Source of the DNA: DAOUMU01 sp034409055
GTDB lineage: Bacteria > Chloroflexota > Anaerolineae > 4572-78 > J111
Length of the DNA stretch: 64,000 nt
Reading direction: 5' to 3'
NCBI GenBank assembly: GCA_034409055.1
Contig: DAOUMU010000381.1
Coordinates: 3,160-67,159, forward strand
Shown here one piece after another: positions 33,139-42,137 of this stretch. Numbering within the stretch: position 1 is the first letter of the stretch; each line of letters begins with the position of its first letter. Position numbers and translations under genes: made by a program. The notes beneath the pieces are model-generated. The model saw only the letters and a program-made list of their open reading frames with translations, did no database searches and was not told the DNA's origin.

Positions 33139-34359
33139 TTACCCCAGGTAATCGCGTAGTTGGCGGCTGCGGCGGGGATGGCGCAGTTTGCGCAAGGCTT
33201 GTCCCTCAATTTGGCGAATACGCTCGCGAGTGAGGCCAAACTTTTTACCCACTTCTTCCAGCGTATAGCTGCGGCCATTTTGCAGACCAAAGCGCAAGCG
33301 TAAAATACGGGCTTCGCGAGGGGTGAGGGTGCTCAGTACATCTTCCAACTTTTCCTGCAGCAAGCGATGGTAGGCGGCGTCAGGAGGGGTGGGTGCATCT
33401 TCGTCTTCAATGAAGTTTCCTAGCTCGCTGTCTTCTTCTTCGCCCACAGGACGTTCCAAAGAAACCGGATGGCGACTGACGCGGAGCATCCAGCGTACTT
33501 TTGAGGGTTCCAGATCCATATGGTCGGCCAACTCTTCGGGGGTTGGTTTGCGTCCCCAGACCTGCTCAAGATGACGAGAAATTTGATGCAACTTGCGGAT
33601 GCGGTCACTCATATGAACCGGTACTCGAATGGTGCGGCCTTGATCAGCCAAGGCCCGGGTGATAGCCTGTCGAATCCACCAGGTTGCATAGGTGCTAAAC
33701 TTGTAACCGCGCCGGTAATCAAACTTTTCAACTGCTTTCATCAGGCCCAGGTTACCTTCTTGAATTAAATCTGAAAAGGGTACACCCTGCCCCATATATT
33801 TTTTGGCAATACTGACCACCAGGCGCGTATTGGCTTTTATCAAGTGATCGCGGGATTTCTCACCGTCACGGATATAACGGCGTAATTTGAGCTTTTCGTC
33901 TTCATCACTGTGTCTATTTTTGTTCAGTTTCTTTTGGGCTCTGCGACCATTTTCTAAACTTTTGGCCAGCATAATCTCTTCAGAGGGGGTTAAGAGGGGG
34001 ACTCGAGCCATTTCCTTAAGATAAAGGCTGATGGTATCATCAGCAGCGATTCCACTTAAATCAAAGGGATCAACAGGGGGAAGAGGGATATCGTTAGGAG
34101 ATTGTTCTTTGAGGCGTTTCTCTTCCTCGGCTTCTTCAACATCGGCATAAACTTCTATGCCCTGATTAATCAGTTGGATGAAAATTTCTTCCAACTGAGC
34201 CATATTATCTTCTGCCTCGGGAAAAGCAGCTAACAGGTCGTCGGTAATAAGATAGCCGCGACTGGCGGCTTTGTTCATTAACTCATCCAAGACATTAGTT
34301 TCTTTTGCTTCAAACATTTCAGTGTCTTCTGAACTTTCAATGATATCTTGTACAATCAT
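33139..34359 (-). CDS. rpoD: RNA polymerase primary sigma factor
   Basis: 406 residues from ATG 34359 (GAGGTGA upstream; a GTG at 34377 is also open). Short region 1.1 at the start, region 1.2 (TISLYLKEMARVPLLT), region 2 with VSIAKKYMGQGVPFSDLIQE, the DNA-melting stretch KFSTYATWWIRQAITRAL, region 3, and region 4.2 (YTLEEVGKKFGLTRERIRQIE). Region 1.1 is only about 100 residues, and the loop between 1.2 and 2 is short, as in SigA of many non-proteobacteria. It recognises -35/-10 promoters of the TTGACA/TATAAT type that are frequent in this window. A terminator at 33016-33048 ends the transcript. Confidence 0.93.
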   Translation of the reverse strand: MIVQDIIESSEDTEMFEAKETNVLDELMNKAASRGYLITDDLLAAFPEAEDNMAQLEEIFIQLINQGIEVYADVEEAEEEKRLKEQSPNDIPLPPVDPFDLSGIAADDTISLYLKEMARVPLLTPSEEIMLAKSLENGRRAQKKLNKNRHSDEDEKLKLRRYIRDGEKSRDHLIKANTRLVVSIAKKYMGQGVPFSDLIQEGNLGLMKAVEKFDYRRGYKFSTYATWWIRQAITRALADQGRTIRVPVHMSDRIRKLHQISRHLEQVWGRKPTPEELADHMDLEPSKVRWMLRVSRHPVSLERPVGEEEDSELGNFIEDEDAPTPPDAAYHRLLQEKLEDVLSTLTPREARILRLRFGLQNGRSYTLEEVGKKFGLTRERIRQIEGQALRKLRHPRRSRQLRDYLG

Positions 34360-34837
34360 TTTCACCTCAAACCTCACCCATGTAGGTCAACTTTTTCGGT
34401 GTGAATGTTTTTGTCATAAAGTTATTGAAGCTCTGGTAACAGGAACAAAATGTCTGCTAAAAGAATAGTTATGCAAACAGAGAGGTGCTTTACAAATTAG
34501 CTTCAGTTTGTTCTATAACTGAGTGGAAAAAACTATTAAGAAGAAGTCAGATTTTGAAGATAATTAACCAAGCAAAAATTCTTCCCTGGCTTCTTGAGTG
34601 CTTTAACCTTAGCAGATTTATACTATTTAGAACACTCCTAACTGGAATGCGTCGGTATTATATCATAGGCTAAAAGTCATGTCAACCCCCTTTTTGTGAC
34701 AAACCTGGTAAATAGTTGGCAAAATTGACCGGTTTTAATCTGTTGGGGCTATGCCTGGTTCTTTTCTTGTTGTTATGTTTACTTTTTTAATGGGAGAGAT
34801 GTCCTACCTCTTTTGTACTTGTCATAATATCTTTTAC
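34360..34837. other. Intergenic region upstream of rpoD
   Basis: About 480 bases, A+T-rich, with no coding frame that looks real. It should contain the rpoD promoter on the minus strand, but I found no convincing pair of boxes. Confidence 0.4.
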
Positions 34838-34866
34838 TTGCCATAACGCATGAAGGGTGATATAAT
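34838..34866 (+). promoter_or_regulatory. Strong promoter, long leader
   Basis: TTGCCA (34838-34843), 17-base spacer, TATAAT (34861-34866). The next gene starts at 35204, leaving a leader of about 330 bases that contains a long inverted repeat at 35076-35161. Confidence 0.65.
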
Positions 34867-35075
34867 GAATATGTCAAGTTGACATCGCATAGACCTACAT
34901 ATGGTGGTGATCTTTGATTAACGTCTGTAATGAGCACTGCCCCAAGGGAGTTGTAGTTGTTTAACGGTCAATGTCTGCTGCTATTTGTTTGATTTGATAA
35001 AGTTACATTATTTTTATGGATAACTCAATTTTTAATCAAGCAGCTAACACAGCATTGGCCGGGTCAAGCATGGGC

Positions 35076-35161
35076 GATGGCGGGGATGGGGTCTGATTGG
35101 ATGGCTTTATGTTTTTATATTGGCCAGACGAAAAGGACGCTAGCAACCCATCCCCGCTATC
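35076..35161 (+). other. Long inverted repeat in the leader of the tethered surface genes
   Basis: GATGGCGGGGATGGG (35076-35090) pairs with CCCATCCCCGCTATC (35147-35161), enclosing GTCTG...CAGAC and the run GAAAAGGACGCTAGCAA. It is about 40 bases before the gene at 35204, so a riboswitch-like or translational control element is possible, but no known class matches. Confidence 0.4.
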
Positions 35162-35203
35162 TAGCTCAATATTAACAGGGTCACCCCTCCAACAGCCCTG
35201 GCC

Positions 35204-35929
35204 ATGAATGGAATCAAAAAAGAAATTGTCGCCATCACTAACCAGCAATGGACGATGCTAATCTCACTGGCAGTGTTGGTAAACATGGTCGTATTAGGTG
35301 GGTTGGTCTGGCTGCTGGCCACCCAATCACCGGTTGGTTTTCAAAGGGTACTGGCCCAAGCTCCCGCCACACGCACCCCTTTCCCGACTTTTACTCCGAC
35401 TCCGACTAACCTTCCCCCGCCTACTCCTGTCAGCACCTATGTCCCCACCTGGACGCCCACCATTACCTTGACTCCCGTGCCGACCGATACGCCTACGCCC
35501 ACTAAAACTCCCATTCGAGCCACTCCTGTCCCAATCCCGACCAATACGCCCACCCCTGAGTTTGATTATATAGGCACCGTTCGTCAATTAACCCCCTGTG
35601 AAAACGAGGGTAAGCATCATATTTTCGTTTACGTACGTGATCAAGCCGGGAATGGTATGCCCGGGGTCAAAGTCAGAGTATTTTGGCAAGGAGGCAGTGG
35701 TGGCGAAGCGATTCTCACCACCGGCACCAAAATAGAGGACCCCGGTCTAACAGATTTTGCTATGTTCAAGGGAAGTTACCTTGTTGAAGTGATGGACGGT
35801 CTGAGCCAGGTGGTGGGCCCTGTCAGCCCTGATATTCCGCGCAACGAATTGTGTCCCGGAACTGGCAATTCTGAGGCTAACTCGCTCTACCACTACTCCT
35901 TTGAAGTGATTTTTACCAAGGTTCGTTAG
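35204..35929 (+). CDS. Single-pass surface protein with Pro/Thr-rich tether and Ig-like domain
   Basis: 241 residues. A transmembrane anchor at about 18-42 (LISLAVLVNMVVLGGLVWLL), a Pro/Thr-rich tether from about 55 to 120, and a C-terminal domain (about 122-241) with GVKVRVFWQGGSGGEAIL, resembling an Ig-like/carboxypeptidase-regulatory sandwich, ending in LYHYSFEVIFTKVR. The layout means the C-terminal domain is held outside the cell away from the membrane. Function is unknown. The next gene starts 11 bases downstream and has the same plan; they probably share a transcript from the promoter at 34838. Confidence 0.72.
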   Translation: MNGIKKEIVAITNQQWTMLISLAVLVNMVVLGGLVWLLATQSPVGFQRVLAQAPATRTPFPTFTPTPTNLPPPTPVSTYVPTWTPTITLTPVPTDTPTPTKTPIRATPVPIPTNTPTPEFDYIGTVRQLTPCENEGKHHIFVYVRDQAGNGMPGVKVRVFWQGGSGGEAILTTGTKIEDPGLTDFAMFKGSYLVEVMDGLSQVVGPVSPDIPRNELCPGTGNSEANSLYHYSFEVIFTKVR

Positions 35930-35940
35930 AGGGCTGATCG

Positions 35941-37755
35941 ATGTCGAATTGGAAGCCCTGGCAACTTATCTTTTTAGGATATTTATTGTTTCTTAACGCT
36001 TTCATCTTTGGGGCCCTGGCCTTTTTCTTTTTTTACAACGCCCCCTGGAAATTACTTCAGCCCACCCCTATGGCCAACCTGCCATCTGACTCCCTCACCC
36101 CGGTCAGCTATACCACCTTTACCGCCACCCCAGCCCTTGAAACAACGCCTATGCCAAGCCAGGCTCTTGATCCTGGCCCCGGTATCGTCGAGGAAGACGA
36201 AATCGAAATCATTCCCACCTCTATTCCACCGGTTAACATCCCTCCTGCGCCCATACCGACCCAAGCAACATTGTCTCGATCTCCGACAACCATAGAGCAA
36301 CAAGCAGTTACTGCCGCACAGTCACTGCCCACGGTTATCCATACCCCATCCCCTATGGCCACTCCAACCAGCACACCACTACCGACAACCACTTCGACCA
36401 ATACCCCCCTACCGACGGCGACGTCCACCCCTACGCCAACCAATACGCCTTCACCTACAGCCACCTCCACTGCCACTCCGACCGATACGCCTCCACCTAC
36501 GGCTACCTCCACCCCGACTCATACCCCCACCCTGACCCCTTCATCCACGCCCACTCCGACCCGCACTCCCCGTCCTACGAACACGCCCACCCGCACCCCA
36601 ACGCGTACGCCACGCCCTACGGCCACCCCTATGCCCAGCCCGACCCGCACGCCTCCTCCGACCACAACTCCTACCCGAATCCCAACCAGCCCCCCCCGAC
36701 CCACATCTACCTCCACGCCTTTGCCTACGCCTACCCCCTCGCCAACAGCAACTGCTATGGCCGTGGCGGCTTTGTCTGTTAACGACACCTTTGAGGCTAT
36801 TCCAAACAGGTCACCGGCCGAAGCAGACCAGCACCCGGCCAGTGCAGCCGGGTTGCTGAACGCTGTGCCCTTGACCAACGGGAGTATCGCCTTGAGTTGG
36901 GCCTCCGTAAACAATGCACTTCAATATCGCGTTTACAGCGATATGGGTACAGGGTATGGGGTTTATATCTATAAAGCGCGTACCACTCAGCCGGCCTTTG
37001 TTGATAAAATATTAAAACCCGGTATGGCCTACAGCTATCGTATCACCCGTTTGGAAGCAGGGCGGGAGATTGTGCTGGCCCAGACCAATGCCACCACCTT
37101 CGGTGATAGAATGACTGCTGGTGGCAGTTTAGCCGATCAGTCCCAGGTTTCAACCACGCGCGTTATACCTACTCCGACAGCTTTGCCTCCGGACACCGTG
37201 CTGTTGGGGTTGGTCAGTGACAACAACTTCACCGATAATTTCAACACCCTGACCATCGTCGGCGAGGTACGTAACGATTCAAACCTGGATGTGGGCCAAA
37301 CCAATATTACGGTCACTTTTTACGATGCGACCGGCACTGTTATTGGTACGGCTAACGGCGAAACAATGCTCGAGGTGATCCCCCCAGGCGAAACCTCCCC
37401 CTTCTTGATCACCCTCACCCGTCCTTCTGGTCTGACTTCTTACAGTCTGCGGGCCGTGGCTCGTCCCGTGGTTCCAGAACTGAAGGCTCAGTTATCTGTG
37501 GTTGAGGTCAGGCGGTATGAAGATGAGGCCGGTTTCTTTCACGTTAAAGGGGTCATTGAAAATGTAGGAAATAGGGTGGCGAAACGCACCAAAGTAGCGG
37601 CGGTTATCTATGGGCGGGATGGTAGCGTCATCAATGTTGGCTTTGTCTACGTTAATCCCCCCAGCCTGGCGCCTGGTGAGCAAGCCACGTATGATGTGAT
37701 CTTCACCTATTATCCCAGGTATTTAACCCAGACCGTTATCCCTTTTGAAGAGTAA
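35941..37755 (+). CDS. Single-pass protein with long Pro/Thr tether, FN3-like and FxLYD-like domains
   Basis: 604 residues. Transmembrane helix at 10-32, an acidic patch near 80-90, then a very long Pro/Thr/Ser tether (about 115-270) made of TPT-type repeats. Residues about 290-390 are FN3-like (LSWASVNNALQYRVYSD, MAYSYRITRL). Two further modules (about 420-515 and 520-604) resemble FxLYD sandwiches (IVGEVRNDSNLDVGQTNITV, FHVKGVIENVGN). It is an envelope protein reaching far from the membrane. The tether DNA is low-complexity and could vary in length by slippage. It is followed by a bidirectional terminator. Confidence 0.78.
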   Translation: MSNWKPWQLIFLGYLLFLNAFIFGALAFFFFYNAPWKLLQPTPMANLPSDSLTPVSYTTFTATPALETTPMPSQALDPGPGIVEEDEIEIIPTSIPPVNIPPAPIPTQATLSRSPTTIEQQAVTAAQSLPTVIHTPSPMATPTSTPLPTTTSTNTPLPTATSTPTPTNTPSPTATSTATPTDTPPPTATSTPTHTPTLTPSSTPTPTRTPRPTNTPTRTPTRTPRPTATPMPSPTRTPPPTTTPTRIPTSPPRPTSTSTPLPTPTPSPTATAMAVAALSVNDTFEAIPNRSPAEADQHPASAAGLLNAVPLTNGSIALSWASVNNALQYRVYSDMGTGYGVYIYKARTTQPAFVDKILKPGMAYSYRITRLEAGREIVLAQTNATTFGDRMTAGGSLADQSQVSTTRVIPTPTALPPDTVLLGLVSDNNFTDNFNTLTIVGEVRNDSNLDVGQTNITVTFYDATGTVIGTANGETMLEVIPPGETSPFLITLTRPSGLTSYSLRAVARPVVPELKAQLSVVEVRRYEDEAGFFHVKGVIENVGNRVAKRTKVAAVIYGRDGSVINVGFVYVNPPSLAPGEQATYDVIFTYYPRYLTQTVIPFEE

Positions 37756-37791
37756 ACGCTGACCAGCATCCCATATCGCCAGTTTAAAGAG

Positions 37792-37820
37792 TAAAACCCC
37801 ACCAGGCAGTGGGGTTTTAT
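37792..37820. terminator. Bidirectional intrinsic terminator
   Basis: AAAACCCCA (37793-37801) and TGGGGTTTT (37810-37818) form a hairpin flanked by A- and T-runs, so it works in both directions: for the + surface-protein transcript and the minus-strand pilin gene. Confidence 0.8.
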
Positions 37821-37875
37821 GATGATAAAAAATAATTGGATTTGGATAGCTAATGGATAAAAAAGATTAACGATA

Positions 37876-38022
37876 TTAGAGGTTACTAACGATGTTGCTG
37901 AAGACGTTACCAACAACCGGGCCAAGCAGGAGCAGAATAGCGATCACAACAATGGCTACCAGAACCAGGATCAAAGCGTATTCTACCAAACCTTGACCTT
38001 CTTCACGCGGTAGAAATAACAC
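37876..38022 (-). CDS. Flp-family type IVb pilin
   Basis: 48 residues from a GTG at 38022 with AGGAGG upstream. The sequence has the Flp prepilin pattern: short basic leader, then EEGQGLVEYALILVLVAIVV, with Gly before the cleavage point, Glu at position 5 of the mature pilin and the following Tyr, then a hydrophobic helix and a short polar tail. Flp pilins build Tad pili for adhesion. No tad assembly genes are in this window, so they must be elsewhere. Confidence 0.85.
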   Translation of the reverse strand: MLFLPREEGQGLVEYALILVLVAIVVIAILLLLGPVVGNVFSNIVSNL

Positions 38023-38137
38023 GGCACAACCTCCTTTCTACAAAGAATATCAGCTTGATTGCTGACTTACTTACACCATACCGGACAAAGGCCATTTTCT
38101 CAATAGGATATGGGTACCAGCCAAAAATTAATGGTAG

Positions 38138-38446
38138 TTAACCGACCAAATCTGTCAGGTCTTTCTCGCGCAGCATACGGCGACGCCACCTGCCAATCAT
38201 CGGCACAATGAAAGGCAGCAAGCGCATCGAATAATAAGGCGGCAGAATAGGTAGCCCCAGCAAATCGCCAAAACTGATGAGCACAAAGAGATGTTCCAGA
38301 TCTGCCCGCTGCTTGCGGAGTTCCTTTTCCATCTCGAAGTAAGTCATACCATAGAAGAAATCCCGCAGCCATTGGTCAAGGGCACGCCATCGCTCTCGTA
38401 GTTTAGTGAATCGAGAAGTGTTCGGCCTTTGTCGTTCGGACGTCAC
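38138..38446 (-). CDS. Small protein with GDLLG-PILPPYYS core (paralogue A)
   Basis: 102 residues from a GTG at 38446. The C-terminal half reads LEHLFVLISFGDLLGLPILP then PYYSMRLLPFIVPMI, and ends RRRMLREKDLTDLVG. The gene at 41720 has nearly the same C-terminal half. The core is hydrophobic enough to dip into a membrane, flanked by basic residues. I do not recognise a family. Both copies flank an ArsA-ATPase pair, so the small proteins are likely its partners or clients. Confidence 0.7.
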   Translation of the reverse strand: MTSERQRPNTSRFTKLRERWRALDQWLRDFFYGMTYFEMEKELRKQRADLEHLFVLISFGDLLGLPILPPYYSMRLLPFIVPMIGRWRRRMLREKDLTDLVG

Positions 38447-38467
38447 CTTAACGTCACCTCTGAATCT

Positions 38468-38496
38468 TTGACATGTTCCCAGCCTTTTGTTAGACT
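38468..38496 (+). promoter_or_regulatory. Promoter of the gene at 38534
   Basis: TTGACA (38468-38473), 17-base spacer, TAGACT (38491-38496), with AAAGGAGGG just before the start codon. Confidence 0.6.
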
Positions 38497-38533
38497 GGCA
38501 TCATAATTTGCCGCCACCGTAAAGGAGGGAACG

Positions 38534-39214
38534 ATGCTAACTCCAGAATACGTCGTGACAGGTTTGGGGCTGTTTCTGGCAGTCTGGTATCTCGTGGCCA
38601 CTATTTACAATCGACGTTTTGGCCTGCGCACCTATCGTTGGTTGCAGCGCGGTTTAGGAACATTGGGCGATACCAAGAGCGTTCAAGCCGGTTGGATCGG
38701 CTCGTCCGGTTCAGGCGCTCGCATTGGTATCCAACGGGCCCATGCGCCCTTTCGACGCCTGGAATTGGCCTATCTGCTCGAATCGCGCGAACTGGCCCCC
38801 CTCTGGCTGGCAGACGTGCTGCGCGGCAAACGCGACCAGTTCATCCTGCGAGGGACCCTGCGCCATAAGCGAGCCGGTGAGTTAGAAGTAGTACCGTCGG
38901 GCGATAGAGTACTCAAAACCATTCAGCGAGAGACAACATCACCCTGGACTCTGGCGGACGGTCCTCACAACCTGGTCATTGCCCAACGCGGTCCGACCGG
39001 GCAACAGGCCGAATGGGTAGCTCCCTTTTTAGAAAGATACGGCCCCAACTTGAAACGTCTTTCCTGGGGGCCAAAAGATCCACATCTATTAATCGTCCTG
39101 CGGCTGACTGGTTTACAAGACGACGAAGCTGCCACCTTTTTCCAGAACATCCGCCTGGCTGCCGGAGGTCAACGGAGCGAAGAAGGAGAGGAGCGGAGGA
39201 GCGGAGGAGCGTAA
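38534..39214 (+). CDS. Membrane-anchored protein of unknown function in the ArsA island
   Basis: 226 residues from ATG 38534 with GGAGG upstream. One N-terminal helix (about 5-26) then a basic cytosolic domain with RLELAYLLESRELAPLWLAD, DQFILRGTLRHKRAG and a C-terminal LLIVLRLTGLQDDEAATFF. The last dozen residues come from an Arg/Glu-rich low-complexity tail. No family is recognised. It is the only plus-strand gene of the island, divergent from paralogue A and convergent with the unknown gene at 39225. Confidence 0.65.
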   Translation: MLTPEYVVTGLGLFLAVWYLVATIYNRRFGLRTYRWLQRGLGTLGDTKSVQAGWIGSSGSGARIGIQRAHAPFRRLELAYLLESRELAPLWLADVLRGKRDQFILRGTLRHKRAGELEVVPSGDRVLKTIQRETTSPWTLADGPHNLVIAQRGPTGQQAEWVAPFLERYGPNLKRLSWGPKDPHLLIVLRLTGLQDDEAATFFQNIRLAAGGQRSEEGEERRSGGA

Positions 39215-39224
39215 ATCTGTCAAG

Positions 39225-39707
39225 CTAATGACAGCGAATGTACCTCGCCCCCTCAATCATTTCTTGAAAAGCCTCATTGGGAACACGCCCACTGAACTCC
39301 ACCCTTAATTGTCGTTCTGTATGCGGGCAATAAAATTCCAGCCTGACGTAGGTTACAGACCAACGCTTGATAAAACCGCGCTTGCGCCGTTCCCAGGTGA
39401 CTTTGGCCGGATGCCCGGCCACTGTGATCTCTGGAACCAACGGTTCCTTACCTGAGCGGCCGGGTAGTTTAGCCGTCAGCCGCACCTCCATCGCCCAACG
39501 CCGCCCCGGGTCGTGGAGAATATACCAGCCATCTCCTGTAACCACCCAGCGCCGCCCGTTGCGCTCGTGGCTGGCCGTAACCTCCGGGCGCCCCGCTCCC
39601 ATTGAAATATCCCACGTTTTGGGTAAGGCCAGCGAGAGAAAGGTGGAGGGGCCAATTAAAACGTTACGGGCAGTAATTTCGTGATGAACCAGGTCGGTTC
39701 CTTTCAC
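39225..39707 (-). CDS. Uncharacterised protein after ArsA-like ATPase
   Basis: 160 residues from a GTG at 39707, three bases after the ATPase stop, with its ribosome site inside the end of that gene. It looks beta-rich (WDISMGAGRPEVTASHERNG, KVTWERRKRGFIKRWSVTYV, VRLEFYCPHTERQLRVEFSG), with one compact alpha/beta domain and no membrane segment. No family is recognised. It closes the minus-strand operon of thioredoxin-like, small and ArsA genes, and very likely works with them. Confidence 0.65.
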   Translation of the reverse strand: MKGTDLVHHEITARNVLIGPSTFLSLALPKTWDISMGAGRPEVTASHERNGRRWVVTGDGWYILHDPGRRWAMEVRLTAKLPGRSGKEPLVPEITVAGHPAKVTWERRKRGFIKRWSVTYVRLEFYCPHTERQLRVEFSGRVPNEAFQEMIEGARYIRCH

Positions 39708-39710
39708 AAA

Positions 39711-40700
39711 CTACCCCTGCCTAAACATGGCATCGGTGGTGCGATTTAACATCTCTACGCCACGCACCTCCGTATCAAACAGGGGTACAACGCCGCGCAC
39801 CATACCATTGAATGTTTCCTCGATCTCTTGCATGTAGTCGGCCTGCATTGCCACCCGATTCTTGACAAATTCGGCTACGTCTTCACTCACACTCGCCTGG
39901 TCAATCAGCATATTGACCACCACTCCACCGACCGGAATACCAAACTCGTTGAACCAGTTGATGAAGCGGCGGATGACGGCAATGGGCAACGCCTCTGGCA
40001 GAGTGACGAAGAAGAAAGCCGTTTTCTCCGCATCGGTTAATAGCTCCTTGGCCTGGCCCATCCGGGCACGGAAATTGAGGAGATATTCCATAAGCGGGTC
40101 TTTTTCTTCCTTTTTCTTGGAATAAGAGAGAAGCTCCCGCAAGCTTTGCGCCTCCTTGCGGCTGTCCATCATCTTATTGACCCACATAGAGTAAACCGAC
40201 GACATCCCCAGCAAGCGCCGGGCGTTGGCCGTCGGGGCGGTGTCAAAGACGTAAATCTCGTACTCATCCCTGAACATCAGATCGATCATGTTCTCAAACA
40301 TGGCCGATTCTTCAAAAGCGGGATTCATGGTGGCCGATTCCACAAACTCGTCGGCCTTGGTCCGGATTTCGGCAAACTTGAGAAAATAATCGATCTTTTC
40401 TTTGATCTCTACCTTAGAGCGCTCGATGGTTTCCCGGGTATCGATTTCGTAAGCCCACAAGTTGGGTACGCCCTCCACCGGCGTCTCTTTACCGAAGACG
40501 TTCTGATCCAGCAATCCGCTCAAGCTGTGAACAGGATTGGTGGATGCCAGCAATGTTTTCTTTCCTTGCCGGGCAAAGCCAATGGCGGCAGCCCCGGCCA
40601 TGACCGTTTTGCCCACGCCACCTTTGCCGCCAAAGAAGGTAAACTTTAGATCGGGATGCGCCTCGAGAAACTGTTGCATATTCACATCAATCAAAGCCAT
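39711..40700 (-). CDS. ArsA/GET3-like ATPase (1)
   Basis: 329 residues from ATG 40700, with AAGGAGG upstream. Deviant Walker A at about 23-32 (FGGKGGVGKT) with the signature lysine. The switch region reads DTAPTANARRLLGM, where the usual GHTLR is replaced. No cysteine triad typical of arsenite ArsA was seen, so arsenite export is unlikely. The fold is the SIMIBI class shared by ArsA, GET3 and MinD, which chaperone or position clients in an ATP-dependent way. It is paired head-to-tail with a second ATPase; a heterodimer is plausible. Confidence 0.88.
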   Translation of the reverse strand: MALIDVNMQQFLEAHPDLKFTFFGGKGGVGKTVMAGAAAIGFARQGKKTLLASTNPVHSLSGLLDQNVFGKETPVEGVPNLWAYEIDTRETIERSKVEIKEKIDYFLKFAEIRTKADEFVESATMNPAFEESAMFENMIDLMFRDEYEIYVFDTAPTANARRLLGMSSVYSMWVNKMMDSRKEAQSLRELLSYSKKKEEKDPLMEYLLNFRARMGQAKELLTDAEKTAFFFVTLPEALPIAVIRRFINWFNEFGIPVGGVVVNMLIDQASVSEDVAEFVKNRVAMQADYMQEIEETFNGMVRGVVPLFDTEVRGVEMLNRTTDAMFRQG

Positions 40701-40719
40701 CTGTTCTTTTCCTCCTTGC

Positions 40720-41706
40720 TCAAACGGCCCCGTCGCCGAACATAACTTCGGCCATTTTCTGGATCATCGGTAGGCCGGTAATATCACGCTCAAATTCCGG
40801 GATTCGCGCCAACACCTCTTCACCAAACAGTTCATCTATTTTTGCCAGATAGTGCTGCTGCATACTGTAGCGATTGCGCAAATATTCCGGGATGTTAGGC
40901 TGTTCCATCAACTCGTCCGGCAACACCCGATTAACAATATAGCCACTGAGCGGCACGTCAAAACGGGCGAAAAGTTCGGCCGCTTTCTGGGTGTCGATCA
41001 GGATCATTTCCTCCGGGACACACACAAAGAAAAAGGCGGTTTTTTCTTTGTCGGTCAAGATGCTGGACGAGGTCTGAATCCGATATTTGATGTATTGGAG
41101 TTCTTTCAAAATGAGGTCTTCCTGCAACTCCTCGTCTCTCTTGATACGTGCGGCCATCTTCTCATAATCGCGCATCTCTTCGCGTAGCTTGGTGATCTTC
41201 TCGATCCACGCATCATACACGCTGGCCATGCTCAGATAATATAGGGCGTGGCCCAGGGGTACCAGGTCGTAAATGTAATAGTCATACTCGGCTGCCACCA
41301 CGATATCCACCACCTGGTCGAAGATGGCACTCTCTTCCATAGCCGGCTCGGCCGCCGCAGCCTGGATGTAGTTTTCAATCTCGTCCGGAATCTTGTCCAG
41401 GCCATACATATCGAAGATTTTTTGGCGAATTTCTTCCTGGTATTCCTTGATGCGTTGGTCGGCGTCGATCTCCTGGGCGAAGAGATTGGGAATGATCTCG
41501 ACCGCCCCCTTGCCAAAAATATCTTGCTGAAAAATGTCGGTCAGTGAGGCCTGCGGGTCTACGGAAAAAACCAGCACCCGATGCCCCTGCTGAGCCAGAT
41601 AATAGGCCGTGGCGGCCGAGAAGGTGGTCTTTCCCAACCCCCCCTTACCGCCGAACATGATGTAACGTCGTTCGGGATATTCTTGAAAGATTTTTGCCAG
41701 CGACAT
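40720..41706 (-). CDS. ArsA/GET3-like ATPase (2)
   Basis: 328 residues from ATG 41706 (AAGGAG upstream); an in-frame extension to 41850 would overlap the upstream gene and is dropped. Walker A MFGGKGGLGKTTFS at about 17-30; the switch region DLVPLGHALYYLSM keeps the GH of the family, while the partner ATPase does not. The helical insert is rich in Met/Ile/Tyr, as in client-binding grooves. Together with the downstream ATPase it forms an asymmetric pair. No arsenic regulator or ArsB is nearby. Confidence 0.88.
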   Translation of the reverse strand: MSLAKIFQEYPERRYIMFGGKGGLGKTTFSAATAYYLAQQGHRVLVFSVDPQASLTDIFQQDIFGKGAVEIIPNLFAQEIDADQRIKEYQEEIRQKIFDMYGLDKIPDEIENYIQAAAAEPAMEESAIFDQVVDIVVAAEYDYYIYDLVPLGHALYYLSMASVYDAWIEKITKLREEMRDYEKMAARIKRDEELQEDLILKELQYIKYRIQTSSSILTDKEKTAFFFVCVPEEMILIDTQKAAELFARFDVPLSGYIVNRVLPDELMEQPNIPEYLRNRYSMQQHYLAKIDELFGEEVLARIPEFERDITGLPMIQKMAEVMFGDGAV

Positions 41707-41719
41707 CGTTCTTGTCTCC

Positions 41720-41998
41720 TTAAGCCAGGGCGTCGGTAAGATCTTTCTCACGCAGCATACGCCGTTTCCAGGTGGAAATTTGCGGGACCACGTAGGGCAA
41801 GAGCCGTAGTGAGTAGTAGGGCGGCAAGATGGGCACACCCAGCAGATCACCCATCGTGATCAGAATAAACAGATGCTCCATGCTACCGCGCGTTTTGAGG
41901 GCATGGCGAGTCATTTCGTGGCTGGCCATGCCATAGATATAATCGCCCAAAGCGTTTTTAACGCGTTCAAAAAAGTTTTTCTTTTCTTCCTCGGTCAT
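41720..41998 (-). CDS. Small protein with GDLLG-PILPPYYS core (paralogue B)
   Basis: 92 residues from ATG 41998 with AGGAGG upstream. Basic N-terminal helix, then LFILITMGDLLGVPILPPYY, SLRLLPYVVPQI, and the tail RRMLREKDLTDALA. Its C-terminal half closely matches the gene at 38138. The stop is 13 bases before the first ArsA-like gene, so the two are co-translated. The hydrophobic re-entrant-like core would suit a membrane-associated client of the ATPases. Confidence 0.75.
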   Translation of the reverse strand: MTEEEKKNFFERVKNALGDYIYGMASHEMTRHALKTRGSMEHLFILITMGDLLGVPILPPYYSLRLLPYVVPQISTWKRRMLREKDLTDALA

Positions 41999-42137
41999 AG
42001 GGGCAGTCCTCCTAGAATTGATTTAACCTTGAAAAAACCCGGCTTACCGGGAGGATGATTTACATAAAACAAAATGGACGGAGCTAAATTAAATCATCGC
42101 CAAGTATACACCAGTTTGGTCAGGGGGCAAACACAGG

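Noticed and set aside
35076..35161. Possible cyclic-di-GMP riboswitch
   Set aside because: GGACGC is present, but the flanking conserved bases and second stem of the GEMM class are not; kept only as an unnamed structure.
36108..36914. Long open frames on the minus strand opposite the Pro/Thr tether
   Set aside because: They are Gly/Val repeats produced by the low-complexity tether read backwards.
39711..41706. Arsenite efflux (arsA) function for the ATPase pair
   Set aside because: No ArsB, ArsR, ArsD or arsenate reductase is nearby and the cysteines of the arsenite site were not seen.
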